From positions 18,252,297 to 18,316,296 of the forward strand of contig WMCF01000003.1 of the NCBI GenBank assembly GCA_009792885.1: a stretch of 64,000 nucleotides of DNA, written 5' to 3'. Under the pieces are notes generated by a model. It did not search any database. It was not told the origin of the DNA and saw nothing but the letters and a program-made list of their open reading frames with translations. The DNA comes from Eremophila alpestris peregrina (taxonomy: Eukaryota; Chordata; Aves; Passeriformes; Alaudidae). Shown here piece after piece: positions 37,101-49,100 of the stretch. The first letter of the stretch is position 1. Each line of letters starts with the position of its first letter. The translations under genes and the position numbers were made by a program.

Positions 37101-40100
37101 GACATCCTCCTTTGCAAGCAGTCAAAGACATGCTAGCATTTAATATAACACAGTTTAAAATACCCAGCATGACAGCAATGGCTGGTGTCAATTAAATTAG
37201 TTGCATATTGGCTAAAACTCTGTCTTCCTTATTTACCAAGAATCATCCTGGTTATTAATTTACCCTATTACTTGCTGGAATAGGGAGGATAATAAGAAGT
37301 GCAGTCATCATACATATTACAACTATTGTTTACCATTATCATTAAAAAAACCCCAAACATATTTCAGATATCTCCTAAAATTAGAAATCAGCGACATATC
37401 TGTGTCATATAAGAAGAACTTCAAGGAAAGTATTATTCCTTGGTGTTCATTTAAGGATGTTTTTTTTTTTCTTTTTCAGTCCAGTCCCTCCTGAGAAGCT
37501 CGTGACTAATGGTGTATTAGTGGTAATTTTGAACTAGTGCTATATTTAAGCTATTGTAATTTTAGACTATCTTTGTTTTCATGATAGTAAATGGTGAATC
37601 TGGCAGGTGCCCCAACACCTCACTGCAGGCAAGGCTGAAGGTGAGGGAGATGGGGGTCAGACACAGGCAGCCATCCTCTTGTGCTGCTCCCTGTGGGAGG
37701 ATGTGTTAGGAAAGAATGTGCACACTCGTTTGGAATACACAGAGACCTGTTCACCACCACAGGTTGATAGCAAGCCTATTGACAAAACCTGAAGTGGTCT
37801 TTCACTGACTTACTGCCACTATGTCATTCCTTTGGGGAACTTCTTTTGTGACTCCCTCATGGCCATCCTTTTTCCCCACTTCCACAGAATGATATAGAAG
37901 TTGCTTTCTCAGCTGCCCTTAACTCAAAAGAGGCAGCAAACTTGACTGTCCAGCTTCAACAAAGGGTATCAAGAACATCTCTGTGATTTGGCCAACTTTA
38001 TCCTCAGAAGGTCTCAGCACACTCTCATTGCCCCCTGGTTATTTCCCCTCTCTTCCCAGTCTTGTCCAAAACCACCACAACTATTTTTCCTTCAGCTGAA
38101 ACCCATTACATTTTCCAAGTGCTGAAGTCTTTCTCTTATCAGCCTAACAAACATGGGGTGGTCTGTTTTCCAGACCCCAAGGACTTAGGTGACCAAAGAC
38201 AGGTAGCAGTGAAGTGACTCAGATATAGCAAGTTATATGTATTTTAATCTCTCATTGTTCATCCCTGCTACAGTCTCGTGAAGTTTCCTGCTTGGAAGTC
38301 CTAGTGGACAACAGATGGACGAAGAAAGAACCTTCAGGTTGGACTTCAAACTAGAAACAAAAACCCCCTTATTTAATGCTTAACCGACTTTTCTTGGTTG
38401 GTTGGTTGCTTTGGGGTCTTTGTGTTTGTTTGTTTTTGGTTTGGTTTTTTAAAATTATTTTTTGGTTTTAGTTTATTTTGGTTTTGTTTGTTTGGATTTT
38501 TGTCTCTGTGTGTTGGGTTTTTTTGATTGTTTGTTGTTTGTTTTGTTATTTTCTTATCTGGTAATTTTCCTACTTTGTTCTTACAATTAGAGCACATGAA
38601 CTGGGTGGTTAGGAGTGTACACACAGGTTCACAGATCCAACAATTATAGTGTGTCTGTACTGACTAACTATCAAAACTGGATTTTGCAATTAAAGGAATG
38701 GATCTTATAAGTGCTGTAAAGTTAAAGAAAGTATGTTTTACATTTTGTCCAGTTTGCCTGTATGTGTGAGTTTAAAATATCTACTGGAACTTTATAAGCT
38801 TTTTGGTGTTTTGTGGTTTGTTTTTGGTTTGCTTGTTTGCTTTTCTTCTCCGCCTATTCCTTCTCCTCCTCTTCCAAACTCTATTTATCCAGCAAGGGTT
38901 ACAAGTTACTTGTAACCCTTGCTGGATATATAGAGGTTGGAAGCTTTTAAGCATTATTGAAGGATTTATAGATAAACTTCTGAAAGACCATTTAATGTTC
39001 CATTTCTGGGATCGCAGTCATTAACTTCTCTGTATATTTTTCATGTTTGATTTTTTGATTTTTTTGATTTTCTTTTTTTTTTTTTAGAAAAAGACTTCTT
39101 GTTTTCAGTGAAAGGCTCATATGAGAAGAGCCAGATCCTGTCACTGGGCTCTATCTGGCGGCCTCTGAAGCCCCTGAACTTCCATTACATCAAGTACAGC
39201 CTGTCAGAGCTGTGCATGGCTCTAGCAGAGAAGAAGCTTAATTTCTGCTCGGTATGTGATCATTAGCTTGAGTAAACACAGTAAACTCATGGTTTTCTAC
39301 ACTTGACTGAGGCAAATGGAAAGAGTTTGCATTTTTAATAAAGATCTATATTTCATGAACTTGAGCTCTGAAAGAGCATTGTAACCCCTTAGAAATACAA
39401 ATATTAGATGCCAACTTGAAAACTGCTGGACAGGGATCTATTTGAAAAAATGAAGTTGGAGACAGTGTGTTTGTATGGTGTATACACGAAATATTTCTCT
39501 ATGTTATAATTTATTTTTCAGTGTACTTCAGATGAAGATAAAAAAGACTGCCGTGCATCCCTCACTATTCCTCTGGATTCACTTCCATTCAGTGAGAAAG
39601 TGGCAGTAGCAAAGGTGATACCAACTTAGAATAAATGTTAAGGTATAGATCAAAGATCAATGGGCATGAGTTAATTAGATTAGTGTGAAGTAGAGGTTTA
39701 GATATATAACTGTTAGTGCCCTTAACTTCCTAACAGTTCCTAACATTTAGGAATGACCTGTATATTTTCATATGAACCAAAGAGAACAAAAGAATCACAG
39801 CCAAACACAGGAAAAAGGGATTTCTGTGACCATGTCAGGGACTAATTCGGATCAGAGCAAATACAAATGATGAGGCAGGATGGAGCACACTGGCAGAGCT
39901 GGTGTTGGTTTTTACTGTATACTGCTCTCTGTAGTGTAAAACAATATAAGGAAAATAAAGTGGACAAGGAGAAGTTTTAAGATTTAGATGGATTTTCTGA
40001 TTATTATGGCTTTGTGGCTCAATGTGGCTTTTAGAAAAAGGGAAGGACTTCAGAGCTGATGTAAAGAAAGAACATAAAACGAGCTTGCATGTTTATATTG

Positions 40101-43100
40101 TGGTTTTTTTTTTTCCCCTAGGATGAGGCAATCAATTTACATGGGAAGTCAAATGACTGGTAAGAAATTATGTATTTGGGTTTTGTGGTTGTGAAAAAAA
40201 ATGCTTTTTTGCCTTCTTACCTATTTCTGTAACTGAGGGAGAAAGTATTTAGTCAAAGATTTTATTTACCTATTCACCTCTGTTCATTATCCATGTCCAG
40301 AAGGTGGGTAATTGTGCTAGGCAAATTTTCCTGTTATGCTGCTATATTGAAAATCAGTTTTGATGGGGAGAATAATTTTTTCTGGTTGCAACATCTGTAG
40401 AGCTATATATTTAGAAAAAGATGTGTTTACTTTTCTTTGCTTACTTGTAAAAAACTACTGAGTATTTGTATTTATAAAATCTGGCAGTCCTGAGGCAAGA
40501 AATCTTAAATTTTCTACTGTTTATAGTATCCATATATGGCTTGCAGTATTTATGTAAGGCACTTCCTGAAATCAGTGTAGTAATAAAGAATATGTCTTTC
40601 TGTAAGATTTTGCTACTTTGTACAGTTCATCAGCCTTTTCTCTACCTGATCTATACCATTGTGATGTGCTTTTGTGGGGCCACAGTAGCAGCTCTTCTAA
40701 GCCTCATAATAGAGTTGCAACTGCTAAGCAAGCATCCAGATAGTGATTTTAAGTGATTATGCACACCCTGTTTAACCCTGAACTCTTTTTGAGGTCCAGA
40801 AACTTAGATGTTCGCTTGGAGTTTGATCTATGTAAGGCGGAGAAAAATTTCCTACAGAAAAGGAAGAAGTTTGTGGCTTCTGCTCTGAAAAAAGCACTAC
40901 ATTTAGAACAAGACCTACAAGATCATGAGGTATGGGGAGAGCCACAGGGACTGCAACATGCTGTGTAACAGGAATATGCTATGCTCATAGCCTTTTGCAT
41001 ATTGTTCCTTAACTAACCCTGATACATTCACTGCACCATGTAAAACATTGAGGAATGCTTTTCTACATTTTCTACTTTAGATGAAACAATGTGAGAGCCA
41101 GGATAGTATCAAACCCTCTTGATACACATTTCTCCAGAAAACAGAAGGCCATAGATCAGATTTTTTTTTTCTATTTCTTTTTCATCTGTGCATTATAGAC
41201 CTGGATAGTCCAACTATTTTAGCTGATCATTAGATCACCAAGACCTCATAAGTATTTAATCAGATTTGTGGAGGGAGAAAATCTAAATTCATAGACTTTC
41301 TCCTCTGGTGCTCATCATCTCAGCTGTAGTTGCTCAAATAGAACAAAGATATTCAACATTTTTCTCCAATCTGCTTGTCTGACCTAGGGTTCATATTTGT
41401 TCATGCCCATGCTAGTGTGGAGATGGTTGGTGCTTTAAAGCAGGAGATGGTTTGTGATCAAGAACTTGAGAAATGAAGAACCAGCTTCAGAGCTGGGCAA
41501 TTTTTTTCACCTGTTTTCTCCTTTGTCCAGGGCAGGTGGACCAAAGGCATATTAGGTCATATATGACAGCATGGTTTTAGACATTATAAACTATGCCTCT
41601 GCTCACAAACTGAGCACAATTATATTACTACATTGTTTCTCACTGGCACAATAGTTTCAATGAAAAAACCCCAGCAGTTTCTTAAGCGTAAGAATTTTTA
41701 GGGGAAGTACTTCTAACTATCATTTTCAGGTTTTCCAGCACAATAATATTTCCTGATAGTCAGGTAAATCCAAATCAGAATGCTTTGCTTTAACCTGAAG
41801 TATTCAATTTGAATCAGGAAACTGCTGAGTATTTCTTTGATGCAATTGCCTGGAAATGTGTGTGGAAAATGTCAATGGGCTCATCTTCTCTCAGTGGGTT
41901 TCTTAGAGAGATTTGTCTTCCTGTAACACAATTTAGATTTCCATACAATTAGGCTTCATCACTGCAATTACATACTCTGGGTACTTTGTAGGAAATCTAA
42001 TCTAGCTATTATGCTTGACTTACAGAGAGGATGAGCTCTGCTCATTATCAAAGTGGACCTCTCAAGAGAGGATGTTTTGCTAAGGAAAATGCAGTCTAAT
42101 ATTGAGATGTCTTGAAACAATAAGTTTTGATAAGCCAGCATGTAAAAATTTGCAATCAAAAATTATTGATTTTGATCAAAATCAGTTAGTTTTTTTGGGT
42201 TTTTTTTCCTGTGCAAAATGCACACTTTTCTTTTTTTCTTTCCTGCTTAGGGAAATGGTGAAATGTTAGAATTTTTTGTGGGACTGATATGCTACATTTC
42301 ACTCAGCTCTGATCAATTGTGCTGGCAAACAAAATGATGCTCACCACTGCTGTGTTGATGATTAAACAGGTACCAGTTGTAGCAGTGATGACAACAGGAG
42401 GTGGCACCCGGGCACTGACATCTCTGTTAGGCAATCTGTTGGGTCTTCAAAAGCTGGGTCTCTTGGATGCCATTTCATACATCACTGGGTCATCTGGTTC
42501 AACATGGTAAGGAGAACCTGAACAAAGACATCACTAATCGCTTCTACAGTCTGCTGTCTGAGATATTTATTCTCTTCATTTTTTGTAAAGAAAGGCATAT
42601 TGCTTCAGTCTTGAACTTTTTTTACTGCTGAGTTAGAAGCACATTACCCAAGCCAGTGAATGGCCTAGATGCTGCTTACAATTTTCCTTGATTTTTTCCC
42701 CTTGATTCTTTGTTTCAGCTCTAGCATCTTTCCTACTGAGTCACCAGGGTGCAAATCACAGTCTTGTGCATAACAAACATTAGTAGCAAAGAGGGGCTTT
42801 TTTCAACTCCTCAAATTTCATTAGTGATTTGGGAAACTCCTCTAAATCAAAAAAATCTTTTCAATAATAAACTAAGCCCAAAAGATGCTTTTAAAGAAAC
42901 TCAGCTAGCTCATTTGATGTGAACCTTAAATCTAAGCCTAAAAAGTGAAAGTTTCTCTGCATATGACTATGCATTTCCTTTCTTTTCCCCAGGACTTTGT
43001 CACATTTGTATCAGAGTGCTGACTGGTCACACAAGGATCTATCGAGACCGATTAGTGAAGTCCGCAGACATATGACCAAGTGCAAGCTAAGCTGCTTTTC

Positions 43101-46100
43101 CCTGGAGAACTTGAAATACTATGCAAAGGAGCTAAAACTGCGGAAGCAAGAGGGATACCAGATCTCTAGTGTTGATTTTTGGGGGCTTCTGCTGGAAAAA
43201 GCATTAGATGATGGGGTAGCATTTTTCCTATGTTTTCTCTAACAGCTACTGAATACTATTGTATGGAAAATGAAGCTCCAGGGACAGATGCCTGAGAGCA
43301 TGCCAGCATTATTCAGCAGATGACTTCTGCTGAATAACAAAGGGGTTTTAGAATTGTTAAGGTTGGAAAGGCCTCTTATCCAACCATTATCCTATTACAA
43401 TCATGTTCACCACTAACCCATGTCCCCGGGTGCCACATCTACACTAGTTTCAAACACTTTCACAGATGGTGATTCCATCACTTCTCTGGGGAACCTGTTC
43501 CAATGCTGACCAGCCTTTCAATGAAGAAATTTTTCCTAATATTTGATTTAAACCTCTTCAGGCACAACTTAAGTCCATTTCCTCTTGTCTTGTCACTTGG
43601 AAGAAGAGACAAATCCCCACTTGTGTACTACTTCCTTTCAGGAAGTTGTAGAGAATGATAAGGTCTCCCCTGAGCCTCCTTTTTTCCAGACTACACAATG
43701 CCAGCTCCTTCAGCTGCTCCTTGTAAGACTTCTTTCTTCTCTAGGCCCTTTCCCAGCTCCATTGGCTTTTCTCCATGTCCTTTCCTGGACATGCTCCAGC
43801 ACCTCAGTATTTTTCTTATAGACAGGGGGCCAAAACTGGAGCATGTTAGGTGTGGCCTCACCAGTGCTGAGTAGAGGGAGACATCCCTGCTCTGGTCCTA
43901 CTACTACTGCTGATACAGACCTGGATGCCATTGGCCTTCTTGGCCACCCTGGGCACTGCTGGATCCTCTTCAGCTGCTGCTGACCAGCACCCCCAGGTCC
44001 TTTTCTGCTGAGCAGCTTTACAGCCACTCCTCCCCCAGCCTGTAGCACTGAATGGGGTTGTTGTGACCCAAGTGCAGGACTCAGCACTTCACCTTGTTGG
44101 ATCTCATACAATGGGCCTTGGTTCATTGATCCAGATACCCCTGCAGAGCCTCCCTGCTCTCCAGCAGATCAGCTTAGTGTTGTCTGCAAACTAGCTGAGA
44201 GTGTCATCCCCCTGTACCTCTTAATGCATGATTTGCAGCCCAAGAAGCTTCTGTAGAGCAGAAGACCTATGTCTCCTTCTACAAGTATGAGTACCTAACT
44301 AAAGAGTCATGCTCTTGATTTATTTTCCTCTGTTCATCCCTGTGAGAATAAATTTCCATGTAACGTGGAGGTATTTATGAGAAAACAAAGGAGACAATTT
44401 TAAAAAAAAAACACCCTACAACTCTACCTGTAATTAAATAAGCCTATGTGGATGTGTAAATGTTTAGATCACTCCTTGGTTAAAAAAATGTTTGAGCACG
44501 AAATGAGTCTAGAGTACAGTAACATAGAGGAAAACAGCTTGTATTTTGCTGTACTCTTGGAAGCCCATATACTGTGCCAAGAAGGTCCCTTGATTTTGCT
44601 CTTTGTCTTTCATCAATCCACAGAAAAATAACCACAAACTCTCAGATGAGCAAGAAGCATTGAGTCAGGGTCAAAATCCCCTACCTATTTACATGATCCT
44701 CAACATCAAAGAAGATTACAGCCTTTCAGAGTTCAAAGGTGATGGCAAAAATGGGCTCATTTGGTTTAAATTATCTGCATTATCAGTACTTCAACCTCTT
44801 CTACAGCTGACTCATAGCATTTATAAACAGTTTCTTTTCCTCCTTGACTTCCTTTTCCATTTCCAGTCTTTATGCGTAGGCTACGGGAGGAACTTATCTT
44901 CTATGGGGCAGGAGAAATCTTGGGGAAGTGTTTAAGGACAGCCAAGGTACTCACGAGCCTTAACTCCACATGTGGAGTAACTCAGGCTGACCCATCTGGG
45001 TGTAAACTTTGCTTATGTTCTCTCTGGAGAGGGTCATTGGAAAGTTCTGAATGAACAACGCTGCAAAACATTACTGAGTGAGTTGCTGACACCGCTTACC
45101 CTGAGGGAGTGTGCGGTCACCCTGCATGTAGGATTTATCCTGTAGCTGCCTTTTTGCCTTTTCATAGCCCTTCCAGCAGGGAAGTAGGGATAAGATTAAG
45201 ATATAAAAGTTTGTTTCATGTCTCTGCAGAATGGGTGGAGTTCACGCCTTATGAGGTGGGGTTCTTAAAATATGGTGCCTTCATTCGTGCAAAGGATTTT
45301 GGCAGTGAGTTCTTCATGGGTCGCCTGATGAAGAAGCTTCCTGAGTCCCGAATCTGCTTCATGAAAGGTGATGTGCTCTATTGCAAAAATTTGAATTGCA
45401 TAAATATGTACTTTATTTTCAATATAATTCAAACCCTGTATATTACAACCGGTACCCTGCGTCATGCAGGACTGAAAGCAACTGTACACCATGTCGTTCT
45501 CACCTCTGACTGAATTCCTTAGACAATGGAGATGGGCCAAAAGTATCAAGAGGAAATTTCAAACCACGCTATTCACTGTTGCTTTTGTCTCAAATAGTGA
45601 TGGTTGTGCCTGAAGTTTCAGGGTTGCTTGAACAGGTTAGGTTCATTTTAAACCAAGCAGCAGCAGAGTTCCACATGAAAAACATTTGTACTGTGAAACC
45701 GAAATCTTAAAATCAAATTAGTCTATGAATGAATGACATGATCTTAGACACCAAAGCAATGTTGTTACTGAGTTTATTATAAAATGTGGCAATTTAGAGT
45801 AATTTTGTGAACTTCCACTGATACTTTTGCAAGTTTAATAGTATTCAAAATCTTTGTAATTTTGCTACAATGATAAATAATTGAAATTTAACATTCTAAA
45901 TTCACTAAATTGGGTAGCACCCAGTAATACACGGAAAACCGTTTTGCAGGTTAATGCAATTCTTGTTTTAATTTTGCTTAATACTGGAACTCTCTACTAC
46001 ACCCCTGTGTATGTTGGTTCTCTGGGGAAATTTTGTCTGCAGACAAGTCCATCTGCTCTCAAATGGATATTTGCTAACTGATGTAAATAAGCACAAGACA

Positions 46101-49100
46101 AAACAGGATACCAAGGATACAGGTAAAAATGTGTTAACTTATAAAGTGAAAAATCCATACAACCAGCAACACCCCATGGTATTCCTTATTTGGTATTCAG
46201 AGAAGCTGTGAATGTCTGTATTATGCAGGAGGAGTCCAGAATCATACTGTTCAAGACGTGAAACAATAATTGAGCATAATAAAGAAAAGATTGTGCTCAG
46301 TCACATAAGCACTAAATCTGACAGCTTTATTAGCTATGCTAAGAGCTTTTAGTGATGTGATAAATTAAGAAAAGAGTTGTCTGAGGGAAAATACTCAGAA
46401 GAAAATACAGGACCCAAGAGTATGACTAGATCTGAAAAGGGCAGGAGAAATCCATGCAAAGTAAGTCCCACTGGTGGCTCTGAAACACAGTAGTTTAGAT
46501 GGCGCCACCGGTACTAGAAATCCTAAATCCAGGAGCTTGAGATGCTGGAGAGCACACTGGGGAAGAGATCCCTTAATTCTTCCCTTTTTCTTTCATTCTT
46601 CCATTTAGCACTCTGTGTTGACTGTCGGAGGTAGGAGGTGGGTCACAGATCTAGGTGGGACTACAGAGCCTTCTTCTGAGCCTTCTACAGAGCCTCTGTT
46701 CCTCAATAGTAGTGAGGTAGTGTGTTCATACCCGAGGTGGCCAGATAGCAAGCACATCCAACATGTCCAGCCTGGGCTGAGCTCTGTTCTCAGCCTTAGC
46801 ACCTGAGCCTGGTGATCCCACAGCCACGGGTTTAGCTTTACAAAGGACAAGGTGGAAGAGTTAAAGCAATGTTGCCATCTAGTGATACCACATGCAATGC
46901 CCTCTTGGGTTGCTATTAAAATGTGCTATTAGTTAAAGATGGATAGTTTAAAGATAAAAGCAAGGTGTCATTTGCACTGAGAGGAAAGACCTTTTCTAAG
47001 AGCAGTGGCTAGAGCTGGAAAGACTGGATGAGCTTGTCTCATGATACAAGACCCTCATGTTTCCAGAAGAGCGGCTGGGGTGCATAAAGAACTTGTTTAC
47101 TATCATAACTCTGTTGGCTTAGTAAAACATACCATCCCTCTTCACAGTTCTTACTTCAGACAATATAAGTACAAAAAAAATTCATTGCAAGAGGTTAGGG
47201 CAACTTTGCTATGTAATTATAAACAAGTTATGAGGAGACAACAATGTTTGGAAGTCATTAAAATGCAGGAACAGTGTGTACCTCCTAGGGCTGAGGGAAC
47301 CGGAAGAGTTACAGGGTGAGAAGACACCAAGACAGGAGAAACCAAAGGAGTTGTCTTCTCATAGCAGAGAAGCTTCTCAAGCTGCTGGGAGATGAGGTTG
47401 TCTTGACAGAAACTGGCCAGTAATTATGTGCAAATGAACTCCGCTTGACAGCTAAGCGTACATCCAAAGAGCCCCAATCTGATTTATTCATTATGCATTT
47501 TGAATATTTCTTAAGTGAGTCTATTTTTGAAAAGACTTCCTGTAAAACAGAAGGCTCTTGGATTTTTGTCCCACTCTAGAAACAAGCCATATTTTAAAGC
47601 GAATTGTATTTCTGTTAATCATTTATGGGATGAATAATTATGTTATTGTGCAACTCAAGTTATTGTATCCTGTACAATGTATGGCTTTTGCAGAACTTTC
47701 ATTGGTTGAGATTTTCAAGGCAAAACACAGTCCTGCCTTCTCTTGTGGCCTGTGAGAGAGCTGTGGAGGAAGAGCTGCTTTTCAAAATCCAAGAGACTTT
47801 TGGACATTTCTGCACTGTAGAGACATTTTTAGATGCCCTTTTACATAGGATGGCCTCTGGGAGAACCACTGTGGAATGAGAATAACAAATAGAAGGAGAA
47901 GCGTCTCCCTCAAAAGACCGTGTGCAGAGAGAAATTTTAGAGGGACAGCAAAGATGTAGAGGACTTTTCTGCAGGCTATCCCAGATTGTGCTCTAACCAT
48001 TTGATTCTTGACAGTCCAGGAGCAGCTTCCAGACCTTTATCAGAGTGTCCACTTGTACATGACATATTTTGTAGATTAGACACTTATTTTATGGGAAATG
48101 GCATAGTTTTGCTCACTTATTACAGTTGCTTATAGAATGGAAAATGTTGGCTTGCATGTGGCAATGAATTACAGTAGCTGAAGGCCTCGCACAATGTTTT
48201 GAACTATTTAGGCTTCTCCTTGAGGACAGAATGCTACTTGCTGAAATGAGCTTCATATAGTTTTTGGTGATAATTTGGAAACCTCGACGCTTTCCAATAC
48301 CCCTTGCAAAGCTGAGAGATTTATTTTTTTTAAAGGGATATTTTCCATTAGACTGTTTCTGAAGAAGTTTCCCTGTTCTCTACGACTGCACAGGCCTATG
48401 GAGCAATGTCTTTTCTTACAACCTCTTGGATGCCTGGCATTCGTCGGATCCTACACAAAGGCGCTCCCTTAGGTGTACCCAACACAGCACTGTTGATATT
48501 GGTTAGTTATGTTTCTGTTTCTTTTTTACCTGTGGCCTCATAAATCCACAGACTTCATGTTGTGTGTTAGCTGTATCGAACTAGGTTTCCTCTCTGAATT
48601 TATTCATAGCAATATAATTTCTATTAATCTCTCTTAGACTGAATTTACAGAAATTTAAAACTACTGATGGTTTTAAACAGATTGTCTTTGCCAGGGACCC
48701 ACTGGTGAACCTCCATGTTGTAACAAACACCTCATTGCTGTGTTTTCTGTCTACCTCAGCAGCTGGTGCTTTTCAGATGTTGTTGAAGACTTCAATTATA
48801 TGCAATTCCATTTCAGTTGTCCTTGATCTTGTTATAAACCTGTGTTTTTCTAAGAGGCCTTGGTTGTCCTTCCTTTGCTCAAAGGCAGTGTGTTTGGTTC
48901 ATGAGTTTCAATCACTTCCTCCATGGGAGTGTTGAAAAGCCCTAAGCTCAATAAATCAATAAATGCACGTGATAGAAAATAATTCGCTGTCTTCCCAATC
49001 TCATAAGTACCGTTTAGCACAACCCTTTTACTCTGTTCTTTTGTGGATGTCTCAGACTCCTGACATTTGTTCACCTCCTCTATCTTTCAGAAGAGCCTTG

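Noticed and set aside
43585..44126. Open frames of 78 and 138 aa in intron 13 of copy 2
   Set aside because: They lie within the antisense CR1 LINE and are shadows of its decayed sequence.
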